The notes under the pieces were generated by a model that worked only from the letters and a program-made list of their open reading frames with translations, ran no database searches and was not told the DNA's origin. This document shows, piece by piece, positions 53,999-64,000 of a DNA stretch of 64,000 nucleotides; position 1 is the first letter of the stretch, and every line of letters starts with the position of its first letter. The position numbers and the translations under genes are program-made. The DNA lies in contig NZ_CP163512.1 of assembly GCF_041075285.1 (NCBI RefSeq), forward strand, positions 3,782,001 through 3,846,000. The letters are read 5' to 3'. The DNA comes from Providencia rettgeri (GTDB lineage: Bacteria > Pseudomonadota > Gammaproteobacteria > Enterobacterales > Enterobacteriaceae).

Positions 53999-54290
53999 AT
54001 CATTAAACAAAAATATTGAATCATGTTTATTTAACATTAATGCTAGAAACGGTTAACATAAAGATCAATATTTCTTAACGCTATTTTGCGATACACTTCA
54101 CAGGGTTTTATTAAATAACTAATATAATCAAATAGTTAGTTTCAATGTATTTTATGTGGATTTTAATGTCTTATTAAAATTCAATTATTTTGTTTTTAAT
54201 TTGTTAAATTTTAATTAGCATCTATGCTTGTTTTTATGATACACATTTAAATATCAATATTGTTTATTGTCTTTGTTTCTGGAGTGAGAT

Positions 54291-56354
54291 ATGCAACATT
54301 TAACAAGTTACATTATGGGAAAGTGGGTGCAGGGTACCGGTAAAGCACGCACGATTTATCATGCGCTGACTAATCAAAGCTTATATGCGGTGACAACGAA
54401 TGGACTCCCTTTATCTGAGTGTTTGACCTATGGGCGAAAAGTCGGGGGGGAGGCGCTATCTACAATGACATTCCAGCAACGAGGTCAGATGCTAAAAGCG
54501 GTTGCCAAGTATTTATTGGAACACAAAGCCGAGTTATATGCGATTTCAGCACAAACGGGAGCAACAAAAGCAGATAGCTGGGTGGATATCGAAGGGGGGA
54601 TTGGGACGCTATTCGCCTATTCAGGGCTTGCAAGTAGGGAACTTCCCGACGACACCATTTGGCCTGAAGGTGACACAGCTCCATTATCTAAACAAGGGCA
54701 ATTTATCGGTCACCATATTTTGACTTCTCGTCGTGGTGTTGCGTTGCATATCAATGCCTTTAACTTCCCTTGTTGGGGAATGTTAGAAAAGCTGGCACCC
54801 ACATGGTTAGCGGGTATGCCGGCGATTATCAAGCCTGCTACGGCATCTGCTCAAGTCACTCAAGCGATGGTGAAACTTATCGTCGACAGTGGTCTGGTAC
54901 CTGAAGGGGGGATCCAACTCGTGTGTGGCGGTGTAGGGGATATGTTTGATTATCTTGATTTTGAGGACGTTGTGACTTTCACTGGTTCAGCCTCAACAGG
55001 ACAAAAGCTCAAGTCTCATCCACGTATCATTGAAAAATCAGTGCCTTTTACTATGGAAGCAGATTCGCTGAACTGTGCCATCTTGGGCAATGATGTTCAG
55101 CCAGAACAGCCTGAATTTGAGTTATTTATCAAAGAGGTTACCCGAGAAATGACCGCAAAAGCGGGGCAAAAATGTACGGCTATTCGTCGCATTATCGTGC
55201 CTCAAAATCAATTAGAGAATGTTAAGCAAGCGCTGCTCAAACGTTTATCGGCGATCACCATGGGTGATCCTGCAATTGATGGGGTTCGTATGGGGTCGTT
55301 GATTAATCTAGAGCAACGGCAAGATGTACAAGCTAAAGTAGATTATTTGCGTAACCATGGTTGTGAAGTGCTATGTGGTGGGCAGTTTGATCAATTAGAT
55401 GTGATTGGGGCAGATAGCCAAAACGGTGCATTTTATCCGCCTACATTATTGTATTGTGCTGAGCCATTTAACACTTCAGCGGTTCATGAAACTGAAGCGT
55501 TTGGTCCAGTTGCTACCTTAATGGGTTATGAAAGTCACGAACAAGCGGTACAACTTGCCCTTTTAGGAGGCGGTAGCCTTGCCGGCACCTTAGTCACTGC
55601 GGATCCCCAAGTGGCGCAATCGGTGATCCGGGCGAGTGCGCGAGCACATGGGCGTATGTTAGTGTTAGATCAGGCGTCATCAGTGGAGTCAACTGGGCAT
55701 GGTTCGCCATTGCCATTGTTGGTACATGGTGGGCCAGGGCGTGCCGGGGGAGGAGAAGAGTTGGGTGGGCTGAGAGCCGTGAAGCACTATATGCAGCGCA
55801 CTGCCATTCAGGGTAGCCCATCGATGTTAACGGCAATTAGCCAGCAATGGTTCCGTGGTGCGGATACGATGACTGATGTTGTTCATCCGTTTCGAAAACA
55901 TTTCGAAGATTTACTGATAGGCGATACGCTACTTACCGCGAGGCGTACGGTGACGGAAGCTGATATCGTTAATTTTGCCTGCCTTAGTGGCGATAACTTT
56001 TATGTGCATGTTGATAAAATTGGCGCGGCACAGTCCCTGTTTGGTGAACGTATAGCGCATGGGTATTTTGTCGTTTCAGCCGCCGCAGGCTTATTTGTTG
56101 ATGCAGGGGTTGGGCCCGTTATCGCAAATTATGGCATGGAAAATTTGCGTTTTATCGAGCCCGTAAAAATTGGTGATACGATACAAGTTCGTTTAACGTG
56201 TAAGAAAAAGATTAAAAAGCCACAGAAATTAGCCGAAGATAAACCCAATGGTGTCGTTGAATGGGACGTGCAAGTTTTCAACCAAGACAATACAGTTGTA
56301 GCACTTTATAGCATATTGACGCTGGTGGAACGCCGTCATGGTGATTATCACTAA
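54291..56354 (+). CDS. paaZ: Oxepin-CoA hydrolase/aldehyde dehydrogenase PaaZ
   Basis: A 687-residue bifunctional protein (E. coli PaaZ 681). The N-terminal aldehyde dehydrogenase domain ([12 protein letters not shown], catalytic Cys in [11 protein letters not shown]) oxidises the ring-opened aldehyde. The C-terminal MaoC-type (R)-hydratase domain ([25 protein letters not shown]) opens oxepin-CoA. It is divergent from paaA. GGAGTGAG precedes the ATG. Confidence 0.96.
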   Translation: MQHLTSYIMGKWVQGTGKARTIYHALTNQSLYAVTTNGLPLSECLTYGRKVGGEALSTMTFQQRGQMLKAVAKYLLEHKAELYAISAQTGATKADSWVDIEGGIGTLFAYSGLASRELPDDTIWPEGDTAPLSKQGQFIGHHILTSRRGVALHINAFNFPCWGMLEKLAPTWLAGMPAIIKPATASAQVTQAMVKLIVDSGLVPEGGIQLVCGGVGDMFDYLDFEDVVTFTGSASTGQKLKSHPRIIEKSVPFTMEADSLNCAILGNDVQPEQPEFELFIKEVTREMTAKAGQKCTAIRRIIVPQNQLENVKQALLKRLSAITMGDPAIDGVRMGSLINLEQRQDVQAKVDYLRNHGCEVLCGGQFDQLDVIGADSQNGAFYPPTLLYCAEPFNTSAVHETEAFGPVATLMGYESHEQAVQLALLGGGSLAGTLVTADPQVAQSVIRASARAHGRMLVLDQASSVESTGHGSPLPLLVHGGPGRAGGGEELGGLRAVKHYMQRTAIQGSPSMLTAISQQWFRGADTMTDVVHPFRKHFEDLLIGDTLLTARRTVTEADIVNFACLSGDNFYVHVDKIGAAQSLFGERIAHGYFVVSAAAGLFVDAGVGPVIANYGMENLRFIEPVKIGDTIQVRLTCKKKIKKPQKLAEDKPNGVVEWDVQVFNQDNTVVALYSILTLVERRHGDYH

Positions 56355-56450
56355 CCATCATCGGGATAGATTGGTGGTGAATAAAGAGGTGCTTTTTCAA
56401 TCATTTTCTGGTGTGATGAGGAAATGATCAACGGAATGTAAGGAAACAGA

Positions 56451-57212
56451 ATGAAAACGCACCACCAAGCGGTGTATCAACAATTTGATGAGCAAGCTAA
56501 CGCCTATTTAACCAGCCAAGTTCATGCACAAGGTGAGGATTTACTCGCCTTGCAGCAACGGCTACAAGGCTGCCAAGCTGAAGATGTCCTTGACCTCGGT
56601 TGTGGTGCTGGGCATGCGAGCTTTTATACAGCACCATTGGTGAAATCGGTCACGGCGTACGATTTGTCCGACTCAATGCTTCGTGTTGTGGAAAAAAGTG
56701 CCCAAGAGCGGCAACTTACTAATATTACCACCTGCAAAGGCACTGCTGAGCAATTACCATTTGCGGATAATCACTTTGGTCGAGTAATTAGTCGCTATTC
56801 TGCCCACCACTGGCATGATGTGGAAAAAGCATTGCGTGAAGTTCGCCGTGTGCTAAAAGTGGGGGGAAAGGGTATTTTTATTGATGTGGTTTCACCAGGT
56901 CACCCAATATTAGATATTTATCTACAAACTGTTGAAGTGCTAAGGGATACATCGCATATTCGTGATTATTCTGCTGGAGAATGGTCAGGGATGTTTAATA
57001 AGGCAGGGTTATTTGTTACTGGTGTACAAAGCTTCCGTTTACCCCTTGAGTTTACCAGTTGGGTTGAACGGATGCGAACGCCGCAACCCTTGGTTGAGGC
57101 GATCCGCCAATTCCAAAACACACTCAGTGATGAAGTTAAGCAACATTTTGCATTACAAGCAGATGGCTCATTTACTTCTGACGTAATGCTATTTGAATTT
57201 CATCGGCAATAA
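56451..57212 (+). CDS. yafE: SAM-dependent methyltransferase YafE
   Basis: A 253-residue class I methyltransferase similar to E. coli YafE. Motif I VLDLGCGAGHASF, SRYSAHHWHDVEKALREVRRVLK and DVVSPGHPILDIYLQTVE are the marks. The methyl acceptor is unknown. It lies between paaZ and ydhR on the plus strand with no obvious functional tie; ribosome site is AAGGAAA. Confidence 0.88.
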   Translation: MKTHHQAVYQQFDEQANAYLTSQVHAQGEDLLALQQRLQGCQAEDVLDLGCGAGHASFYTAPLVKSVTAYDLSDSMLRVVEKSAQERQLTNITTCKGTAEQLPFADNHFGRVISRYSAHHWHDVEKALREVRRVLKVGGKGIFIDVVSPGHPILDIYLQTVEVLRDTSHIRDYSAGEWSGMFNKAGLFVTGVQSFRLPLEFTSWVERMRTPQPLVEAIRQFQNTLSDEVKQHFALQADGSFTSDVMLFEFHRQ

Positions 57213-57216
57213 GCAT

Positions 57217-57528
57217 CTATTTTTCAATAAATTGCGCTTGGTTGACTAGACTGAGCGCAGTGTTCACGGTAAAAATTTCACCGCGTACCTCGGGCACACC
57301 AAAAGCCTTTAAACGCGCGCTGTGTTTGGTTAAGTAAGCTTTTGCCTCTTGCTCAGAAGCAAACAGATAAACACCACCCGCCATTTGTCTCTGTTGGTTT
57401 TCAGTCCAAATTTTCCAGATAAAACCCGGTTCTTGATTGATTGACTCGGCTAACGCATTCATTGCCAACGTCATTTCTTCCCCCCAAGGGCCTTGGTATG
57501 GGAAGTCTACTTGTAAAATCACACTCAT
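57217..57528 (-). CDS. ydhR: YdhR-family small monooxygenase-like protein
   Basis: A 103-residue protein very close to E. coli YdhR (101), a dimeric alpha-beta barrel of the antibiotic-monooxygenase fold. PLAESINQEPGF and GGVYLFASEQEAKAYLTKHSARLK are near identical to that protein. Start 57528 is nine bases behind AAGGAG; ATG 57537 would be zero bases behind it. Its function is not known. Confidence 0.93.
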   Translation of the reverse strand: MSVILQVDFPYQGPWGEEMTLAMNALAESINQEPGFIWKIWTENQQRQMAGGVYLFASEQEAKAYLTKHSARLKAFGVPEVRGEIFTVNTALSLVNQAQFIEK

Positions 57529-57588
57529 TGATTTCATCTCCTTATCATCAGGCTTGCATAATAACCTTTAACACAAATAATAACTTTG

Positions 57589-59034
57589 CTATTTATCGTA
57601 TTTAAGGCTATCGCGTTTGCCTGCTTCAAAGGCTTCCAGTGTGTTTAATCGTGCCTGCTTGTGGTCAACGATGGGTTTAGGGTAATCAAGGTGTATATTA
57701 TTTTCCTCTGCCCATTCATGAGGGGTATGAATATATTTAGCAGGTACAGTCCGTAATTCAGGTAGCCAATGACGGATAAACGTGCCCTGTGCATCGAATT
57801 TTTGCCCCTGTGTGGTGGGGTTAAAAATACGAAACCATGGGGAAGCATCAACGCCAGTAGACGCTGACCATTGCCAGCCGCCGTTGTTGGCGGCTAAACT
57901 TCCATCAATTAGCTGACTCATAAAATATTTCTCTCCCTTTCGCCAATCGATGAGTAAATCCTTCACTAAGAAACTTGCCACAATCATACGTAAGCGGTTA
58001 TGCATCCAGCCAGTTGTATTGAGTTGGCGCATAGCCGCGTCAACAATGGGGTAGCCCGTTTGCCCGGTTTTCCATGCTGCAAAATCAGTAGGTGAATCAT
58101 TCCAATGAATATATTGTGTCCACTGAATAAAGGGCTGGTGGCGGCAAAGTCGAGGAAAGGCAACTAAAAGATGGGTATAAAACTCACGCCAAATTAATTC
58201 ATTTAACCAACAGAAAGCCCCGCTATCAGGGGAATCAAGCACCTGTGGATTTTCAGCTTGTAAACGGTTAAAACATTGACGAGGAGATAACACCCCAATC
58301 GCAAGGTATGGCGATAACTGGCTAGTGCCATCAATGGCAGGAAAATCCCTATCTTGTTGGTAATCTGTCACTTTTTGGGCACAAAAAAGCCTGAGCCTTT
58401 TTAATCCAGCTTGTTCACCCGCAGGGAAAGTCGGTATTTCTTGATGTTCATGGGGAAATAACGGCAAGGCTGTTTTAATTTCTAACGGTTCTGCTCGCTT
58501 TTCAGGTGCACGTAATGAACGGCAATCTGTGACAGAAAGTTGGGTTAGAAACGCACGGCGAAATGGGGTATAGACTTGGTACATCTCGCCTTTTTGATTT
58601 GTTACGGTACCAGGGGGGAGTAATAAAGCATCATCAACCCCATGAACCTGTATTGTATCCGCGTGTGCTATTAGCCATTCATCGCGTTTTTTTTCGTTCC
58701 ATTCATATTGCCGATTGAAAAACAGAGCATCCGCTTGTTGCTCTTTGGCGTAATCCAGTACCCATTTCGCCGCATTAGCAAAATTATTGGTGGTATGACA
58801 AATCAGTGGGATACCCAGTTGGGCAAGGGAATGCTGTAACTCAACAAGGTTTTGGTGAATAAAGGCGATTTGCCGTGCAGAGACATCGTGTTGTTGCCAT
58901 TGCTCTGGTGTGGCGGTGTAGAGGGCGATGACGTTGGCCTGCGGATCAGCGCAGGCCAAGGAAAGCGCTTTGTTATCGGTGACGCGTAAATCATGACGAA
59001 ACCAGATAAGATGACGAACTTGCTTCGCTGCCAC
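57589..59034 (-). CDS. phrB: CPD photolyase PhrB
   Basis: A 481-residue deoxyribodipyrimidine photolyase (E. coli 472) with an N-terminal antenna-binding domain (HLIWFRHDLRVTDNKAL) and a C-terminal FAD domain (the GWMHNRLRMIVASFLVKDLLIDWRKGE and GWQWSASTGVDASPWFRIFNP segments). GTG 59034 is preceded by the strong AAGGAGG site. It follows proP by 17 bases on the same strand, so the two are probably cotranscribed. Confidence 0.96.
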   Translation of the reverse strand: MAAKQVRHLIWFRHDLRVTDNKALSLACADPQANVIALYTATPEQWQQHDVSARQIAFIHQNLVELQHSLAQLGIPLICHTTNNFANAAKWVLDYAKEQQADALFFNRQYEWNEKKRDEWLIAHADTIQVHGVDDALLLPPGTVTNQKGEMYQVYTPFRRAFLTQLSVTDCRSLRAPEKRAEPLEIKTALPLFPHEHQEIPTFPAGEQAGLKRLRLFCAQKVTDYQQDRDFPAIDGTSQLSPYLAIGVLSPRQCFNRLQAENPQVLDSPDSGAFCWLNELIWREFYTHLLVAFPRLCRHQPFIQWTQYIHWNDSPTDFAAWKTGQTGYPIVDAAMRQLNTTGWMHNRLRMIVASFLVKDLLIDWRKGEKYFMSQLIDGSLAANNGGWQWSASTGVDASPWFRIFNPTTQGQKFDAQGTFIRHWLPELRTVPAKYIHTPHEWAEENNIHLDYPKPIVDHKQARLNTLEAFEAGKRDSLKYDK

Positions 59035-59051
59035 CGCTTTCCTCCTTGGAG

Positions 59052-60554
59052 TTAATCTAATTTAGGGTGCTGATTAATTAACGACTGGCGCTTTTTCTCC
59101 AGTTCAGCAATTTGTTGGTCAATATCTTCAACTCTTTGCTCAATATTGTCAAAGTGCTCACTTAAAATTTCTTTTGCTTCCGCTTTATCTGATGCTGCGG
59201 GTGTCGCACCACGTAACGGTTTATTGGCCGTTTCTGGCATGCGGATCCCGGTGTATAAACCAATTAATGCAATCACCATCAAGTAATAGGCTGGCATATA
59301 TAAATCGGTGGTCGATTCTACTAACCATGCTGCAACAGTGGGGGTTGCACCTGCGATTAATACCGAGATATTAAAGGCGATCGCCAAGGCACTGTAACGG
59401 ATATGTGTTGGGAAAATTGCGGGTAAAATTGATGCCATTACCCCAGTAAAACAGTTCAACAATACCGCGAGGATCAGTAACCCAACAAAAATTAAGCCAA
59501 CAGAACCGCTGTTAATTAGCATAAAGGCAGGGTAAGCAAGCAACACTAAACCGACGCTACCGATAATGACAAATGGGCGACGGCCAATTTTGTCACTGGT
59601 TAAGCCAATTACGGGCTGAACAAATAGCATCCCGATCATAATAGCGATAATGATAAGCACACCATGGTCAGTTGAATAATTCAGGTTATGCGACAAATAA
59701 CTTGGCATGTAAGTCAGCAACATGTAATACGTGACGTTAGTTGCAATAACTAAGCCCACACAAATTAATAAGCTTTTCCAATACTTAGACGCGACTTCAC
59801 GTACTGAAACTTTGGGGGGATTTTGAATATTCGCTTTATCTTGTTTTTCCAGTGTTTCAACATGCTGTTGGAAAGCGGGCGTTTCTTCAAGGGAATGACG
59901 CAGATATAACCCAATGATCCCTAAAGGTAAGGCTAAGAAGAACGGAATTCTCCATCCCCAATCATGGAAATTCGCCTCTCCAACGATACTGGAAATCAGC
60001 ACAACAACACCAGCACCCAATACGAAACCAGCAATGGAACCAAAATCTAACCAACTTCCCATAAAGCCACGTTTACGGTCTGGTGAATATTCGGCAACAA
60101 AGATTGCAGCTCCTGAATATTCCCCTCCGACGGAGAAACCTTGGGCCAATTTGGCAATCAATAATAAGATGGGTGCCCAGATTCCGATGGTTTCATATGA
60201 CGGGATCAAACCAATACTGAAGGTACTGACCGCCATGATAATAATGGTCATTGACAAGACTTTTTGTCGACCATATTTATCACCTAAGATACCAAAGATC
60301 ACGCCTCCTAATGGCCTAACAAGGAAAGGCACTGAGAAGGTAGCAAGTGCAGCAATCATCTGAACGCTCGGTGATGCGTCTGGAAAGAATACTTGACCTA
60401 GGACGTAGGCTAAGAAGCCGTATACACCAAAGTCAAACCATTCCATCGCATTACCCAGTGAAGCAGCGGTAATTGCCTTTTTTAATTTTCCGTCATCAAT
60501 AATTGTAATATCATTGATATTTAACGGTTTTTCTTTTTTCTTCTTGAATTTCAT
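59052..60554 (-). CDS. proP: Osmosensory proline/betaine transporter ProP
   Basis: A 500-residue symporter, equal in length to E. coli ProP. GNAMEWFDFGVYGFLAYVLG in TM1 and the ALATFSVPFLVRPLGG motif are present. The C-terminal coiled coil (HFDNIEQRVEDIDQQIAELEKKRQSL) used for osmotic tuning is conserved. AGAGGATGG precedes the ATG. Osmotic and CRP/Fis promoter elements cannot be assigned with confidence. Confidence 0.96.
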   Translation of the reverse strand: MKFKKKKEKPLNINDITIIDDGKLKKAITAASLGNAMEWFDFGVYGFLAYVLGQVFFPDASPSVQMIAALATFSVPFLVRPLGGVIFGILGDKYGRQKVLSMTIIIMAVSTFSIGLIPSYETIGIWAPILLLIAKLAQGFSVGGEYSGAAIFVAEYSPDRKRGFMGSWLDFGSIAGFVLGAGVVVLISSIVGEANFHDWGWRIPFFLALPLGIIGLYLRHSLEETPAFQQHVETLEKQDKANIQNPPKVSVREVASKYWKSLLICVGLVIATNVTYYMLLTYMPSYLSHNLNYSTDHGVLIIIAIMIGMLFVQPVIGLTSDKIGRRPFVIIGSVGLVLLAYPAFMLINSGSVGLIFVGLLILAVLLNCFTGVMASILPAIFPTHIRYSALAIAFNISVLIAGATPTVAAWLVESTTDLYMPAYYLMVIALIGLYTGIRMPETANKPLRGATPAASDKAEAKEILSEHFDNIEQRVEDIDQQIAELEKKRQSLINQHPKLD

Positions 60555-61037
60555 GAAACCATCCTCTTATTTGAATTTCAACAACGAGATTAATCGCATT
60601 TAAGGTGTGGATTTTCATACTAGAACAAACTGTGAGTCTTATTATTTAGAATAGTCGTTGTATGAATTTTTGATAAGTTTTTAATACTGACAGTGACGTT
60701 AAATAATGGGGCAATACAGCAGAAATAGAGGAAAAAACAGGGAGTGTTCTTGTTGTAAATAAAGCAAAATAACCACCTTGGTATAATCAAATAGGTTATC
60801 AATAATACATTAATATCGCGCAAATGTAAAATGCTTGGCTTTTCATTCCAAATAAAACGAATTTTCAGCGTTTTATTTCAGGGTGTTAGGTTTATATCAA
60901 TATGTTATTGTGTTGATAATATTTCAGGTAAATATCTTAAGTGTGTAACTATAAAAATCTTAATAATCATTTGGTTATATTTTATTTTTTCTAAACCCTT
61001 CTATGCTAAATAATTTGTAAGCAGAAGGAGAAAACAT
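60555..61037. other. AT-rich intergenic region between proP and the KAS III-like gene
   Basis: This 483-base gap holds the divergent promoters of proP and the gene at 61038. I saw no convincing ORF, repeat or known operator; the AAGGAG at about 61025 is the ribosome site of the downstream gene. Two short open frames here are weak and probably not coding. Confidence 0.6.
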
Positions 61038-62009
61038 ATGAATATGCCAGTGAAAATATCCGCAATTAATGTGTATCATCCCTCAAATATCAGGTGTAAT
61101 GATTATTTCATCAAAAAACATACGAATATCAAAAATATTAATAATCTATTTGAATTATTTGGTAAGAGACAGCGCTATGTGTCTGACCTTGAAAATGAAA
61201 ATGTGTTAACTATGGCGTTTAATGCAGCAGAACCGATAGTGAATGATAGTAATATTGATATTATTATTTTCGCCTCGACAACAGTAGAATATTTATCGCC
61301 AACTCACGCATTATTAATTCATCGAAAATTCAATATTAAACATAGCTGTGTTTGCATTGATATGAATTTAAACTGTTTAAGTATGCTGGCTGTTCTTGAA
61401 CAGGCAACCATGATGCTAAACTTCAAAGCCTCTTATCGTAGGGCGTTGATTATCTCAGCAGATCAAATTTCGCGTTATGCAAACCCACAAACGTTTTTTC
61501 CGGAGGTTTTATTTGGCGATGCGGCGGTTGCAATGATATTAGAAAAAGCCGAGGACCATTCAGGGGCCGGGTTCATTGATAGTCTCTATTATACAGATAG
61601 TCAGTACGCAGATACGATTGTATTTCCACATCATGGGCTATCTCGTAGCCAGAATATGCAATCTGAAAAATTTTACTGGGGTAATTTTAGCGGGGAACCT
61701 TGTGTCTCCTTTGCAATAGAAGCTATTCAATGTCAGTTGAAAAAACATCTTCTAAAATTGAGTGATGTATCTTGTTTTTTCTTTTCTCAATTATCAAAAA
61801 GTTATATTGAAGCAATTAAAAATGCATTAAACCTTTCTTGGGAGCAGATTGAATATATAGGTGATGAATATGGCTATACAGGGGGAAATAGCCCTTTTAT
61901 CGCTTATGAAAGCCGTTTAAAAAAAGGTTTGCTTTATGATGGGGACCTTATTGTATTTTGGTCATTTAGCTCGGGGTATCAAACCAGTGTTTTGTTGTGG
62001 AAATTATAA
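61038..62009 (+). CDS. KAS III-like protein with altered catalytic residues
   Basis: A 323-residue thiolase-fold protein similar to FabH-type ketoacyl synthase III. A cysteine in the right place (Cys113 in DMNLNCLSMLA) and the LFGDAAVAMILEK motif are seen. The FabH His (PHQAN) is replaced by a segment FFSQLSKS, and the Asn of the YGNTSAAS motif becomes Tyr280 in YGYTGGNSPF. It may therefore catalyse a different acyl transfer, or none. The gene stands alone, is AT-rich relative to its neighbours and has a good AAGGAG site. It could belong to a signal or secondary-metabolite route. Function is unknown. Confidence 0.75.
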   Translation: MNMPVKISAINVYHPSNIRCNDYFIKKHTNIKNINNLFELFGKRQRYVSDLENENVLTMAFNAAEPIVNDSNIDIIIFASTTVEYLSPTHALLIHRKFNIKHSCVCIDMNLNCLSMLAVLEQATMMLNFKASYRRALIISADQISRYANPQTFFPEVLFGDAAVAMILEKAEDHSGAGFIDSLYYTDSQYADTIVFPHHGLSRSQNMQSEKFYWGNFSGEPCVSFAIEAIQCQLKKHLLKLSDVSCFFFSQLSKSYIEAIKNALNLSWEQIEYIGDEYGYTGGNSPFIAYESRLKKGLLYDGDLIVFWSFSSGYQTSVLLWKL

Positions 62010-62027
62010 GTTCATCATGCCTAAATC

Positions 62028-62053
62028 GATTAGCTATTCACGCTAATCTTTTT
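62028..62053 (+). terminator. Terminator after the KAS III-like gene
   Basis: GATTAGC (62028-62034) and GCTAATC (62042-62048) are followed by TTTTT; the stem is perfect with a seven-base loop. Confidence 0.8.
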
Positions 62054-62103
62054 ACGATGCGCTTATTTCCAATGTGAGTATAAAAATAAATGCTTGATTT
62101 ATT

Positions 62104-62135
62104 CCGTTATTACTATCTTCTTTTGATAATAACGG
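62104..62135 (+). promoter_or_regulatory. Inverted repeat in the poxB upstream region
   Basis: CCGTTATTA and TAATAACGG are perfect nine-base arms with a 14-base spacer, 215 bases before poxB. It could be an operator or leader structure. The rest of 62136-62322 holds no other clear element. Confidence 0.4.
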
Positions 62136-62322
62136 AGGATTGTGTCGTTCTTTTTTATAATGGATTTGATAAGTAGGAATGAATAATTGACTTGGTTACA
62201 ATCAAATAAATTAGTGCAAATAAGTTTGATAATCAACGTGTGCAGTGAGATTTAATCAGGATCTTACTGGGTATTTATAAATCAATACCCTTATATTTTT
62301 TACTCACAAAAATAGAGGGCGT

Positions 62323-62394
62323 ATGACCTCCGACGGAGAAGAGTGCCATTATGAAAAAACAGAGTGTTGCATCCTATATTGCGAAAGTACTTGA
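62323..62394 (+). CDS. Possible upstream ORF overlapping the poxB start
   Basis: A 23-codon frame ([20 protein letters not shown], then three more) starts at 62323 with AGAGGG five bases upstream and overlaps the first 44 bases of poxB in another phase. Its ribosome site is better spaced than that of poxB. Cys-rich composition and overlap suggest either a translational regulator or chance. Confidence 0.3.
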   Translation: MTSDGEECHYEKTECCILYCEST

Positions 62395-64000
62395 TAATGC
62401 AGGCGTTAAACGTATTTGGGGCGTTACTGGAGATTCATTAAATGGCTTAACCGACAGCTTGCGCCGACAAGGGGCAATTGAATGGTTAGGCACTCGTCAT
62501 GAGGAAGTTGCGGCATTTGCTGCGGGCTCAGAGGCTCAGCTTACCGGAAAACTAGCGGTTTGTGCGGGGTCTTGTGGGCCGGGAAATATGCACCTTATCA
62601 ACGGATTATATGACTGCCACCGTAACCGAGTGCCGGTATTAGCGATTGCAGCACATATCCCATCAAGTGAAATTGGCAGTAATTATTTTCAAGAAACGCA
62701 TCCTACAGAACTATTTCGTGAATGCAGCCACTACTGCGAAATGGTGTCAAACCCAGAGCAGATCCCGCAAGTGCTAGGCATTGCAATGCGTAAAGCCATC
62801 TTGAACAAAGGGGTTTCTGTTGTCGTTATTCCGGGTGATATTGCATTAAAAGAGGCACCAGAGAGCGCCAAAGAGACATGGTATCAGCCACAAGCGCCAT
62901 TGATTATGCCACAGCGTGCTGAAATTGAACGATTAGCACAAGCCCTGAATGAAGCCAAAAATGTGACATTATTCTGCGGTAATGGCTGTGCCGGCGCACA
63001 CGATGAAGTGATCAAACTGGCAGAAACACTAAAAGCGCCCGTGGTACATGCACTACGAGGTAAAGAACATATTGAATGGGATAATCCGTACAGCGTTGGA
63101 ATGACAGGTTTAATTGGTTTTTCATCGGGCTACCATGCGATGATGAACGCTGATACGGTCGTTTTATTAGGAACGCAATTCCCATACCGTCCTTTTTATC
63201 CAAATGATGCAAAAATTATCCAAATTGATATTAATGCAGGAAGCTTAGGTTCTCATTGCCATATCGATATGGGACTGATTGGTGATATTAAAGCCACTCT
63301 CGATGCTTTGCAGCCGCACCTGCAAACTAAACAAGATAATAAGCACCTTGAAAGTGCCCTAAAACATTATGCAGAAGCCCGTAAAGGGTTAGATGATCTT
63401 GCAAAACCGGGTCATGAAGGGCTCATCCATCCGCAGTATCTGGCGACTAAAATTAGTGAATTGGCAGATGATGATGCTATTTTTACTTGTGATGTCGGTA
63501 CGCCAACGGTATGGGCTGCACGATACCTGAAAATGAATGGTAAACGCCGTTTAATTGGTTCGTTTAACCACGGTTCTATGGCGAATGCGATGCCGCAAGC
63601 GATTGGGGCTCAAGCGGTTGATAAAAAACGTCAAGTGGTTGCCATGTGTGGTGATGGTGGGTTTAGTATGCTAATGGGGGATTTTATTTCCCTATCACAA
63701 ATGCAATTACCTGTGAAAATTATCATCCACAACAATGGCGTACTAGGTTTTGTGGCGATGGAAATGAAAGTCGCAGGTTTCCTAACGGCAGGAACGGATT
63801 TACATAACCCGAATTTTGCAGCGATTGCGAATGCTGCGGGTATTAAGGGGATCCGTGTCGAAAAAAGTGAAGATCTCGACGGTGCACTTAAAGAAGCTTT
63901 TGCTCACGATGGCCCTGTGGTTGTGGATGTCTTAACGGCAAAACAAGAGCTGTCGATGCCGCCAGAAATTGAGGCGCAAGAAGCCAAAGGCTTTAGCTTA
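62351..64000 (+). CDS. poxB: Pyruvate:ubiquinone oxidoreductase PoxB, 3' end beyond window
   Basis: 550 codons remain open to the right edge; E. coli PoxB has 572, so about 22 residues are missing. The peripheral-membrane TPP/FAD enzyme oxidises pyruvate to acetate and CO2, passing electrons to ubiquinone. Residues seen: N-terminal [19 protein letters not shown], the TPP glutamate in [17 protein letters not shown], the [15 protein letters not shown]-binding loop and [18 protein letters not shown]. The terminal lipid-binding helix lies outside the window. Confidence 0.95.
   Translation, partial: MKKQSVASYIAKVLDNAGVKRIWGVTGDSLNGLTDSLRRQGAIEWLGTRHEEVAAFAAGSEAQLTGKLAVCAGSCGPGNMHLINGLYDCHRNRVPVLAIAAHIPSSEIGSNYFQETHPTELFRECSHYCEMVSNPEQIPQVLGIAMRKAILNKGVSVVVIPGDIALKEAPESAKETWYQPQAPLIMPQRAEIERLAQALNEAKNVTLFCGNGCAGAHDEVIKLAETLKAPVVHALRGKEHIEWDNPYSVGMTGLIGFSSGYHAMMNADTVVLLGTQFPYRPFYPNDAKIIQIDINAGSLGSHCHIDMGLIGDIKATLDALQPHLQTKQDNKHLESALKHYAEARKGLDDLAKPGHEGLIHPQYLATKISELADDDAIFTCDVGTPTVWAARYLKMNGKRRLIGSFNHGSMANAMPQAIGAQAVDKKRQVVAMCGDGGFSMLMGDFISLSQMQLPVKIIIHNNGVLGFVAMEMKVAGFLTAGTDLHNPNFAAIANAAGIKGIRVEKSEDLDGALKEAFAHDGPVVVDVLTAKQELSMPPEIEAQEAKGFSL

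Noticed and set aside
60620..61013. Two short frames in the proP to KAS III-like gap
   Set aside because: AT-rich, without ribosome sites or recognisable domains.
1..64000. CRISPR array, tRNA, rRNA, insertion sequence or prophage
   Set aside because: No regular spaced repeats, clover-leaf sequences, transposase, integrase or phage structural genes were seen.

Overview
The window looks like a stretch of chromosome from a low-GC member of the Morganellaceae within Enterobacterales, most likely Providencia. This rests on an AT-rich background, an SPI-1/Mxi-Spa-type type III secretion system (T3SS), and many genes that closely resemble E. coli genes by recalled protein sequence (paa, yah, emrAB, proP, phrB, yafE, ydhR, poxB). 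The genus is an inference and no search was run.

Layout. (1) 33-14589: the 3' part of an Inv/Spa T3SS locus, all on the plus strand. It holds a chaperone, the ATPase, stalk, needle-length ruler, C-ring and export-gate genes (invB invC spaM spaN spaO spaP spaQ spaR spaS), then sicA sipB sipC sipD, a SipA-like effector and the acyl carrier protein iacP. The invA/G half must lie to the left of the window. (2) 15006-17251: an inositol-monophosphatase-family phosphatase and a UhpT-type sugar-phosphate antiporter. (3) 17501-20973: an MHS-family transporter, a LacI-type regulator and a nucleoside hydrolase, with a palindromic operator set inside the promoter. (4) 21127-31559: a version of the E. coli yah cluster (yahJ, yahI, a purine/xanthine-type permease, yahG, yahF, yahE, yahD and divergent yahB). 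It has the parts of a carbamoyltransferase plus carbamate kinase pathway for a still undefined ureido or N-carbamoyl compound. (5) 31560-34640: a periplasmic siderophore-esterase-like protein and a CirA/IrgA-type TonB-dependent receptor with a Fur box. (6) 34902-42410: an RND efflux pair and an EmrAB pair. (7) 42461-56354: the complete phenylacetate catabolon, with paaABCDEFGHIJK and paaXY on the minus strand and paaZ divergent. (8) 56451-64000: yafE, ydhR, phrB, proP, a lone KAS III-like gene with altered catalytic residues, and poxB, which is cut by the window end.

The window contains no rRNA, tRNA, transposase, integrase or CRISPR array that I could recognise. Two families of short dispersed repeats are present, each in two copies: 20986-21097 with 39091-39195, and 25262-25380 with 32426-32530. 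The observations most worth following up are the yah cluster as a possible energy-yielding ureide pathway, the internal start in spaO, the 171-bp repeat expansion in sipB, the SipA-like effector lacking an obvious actin-binding half, and the unusual KAS III-like protein.
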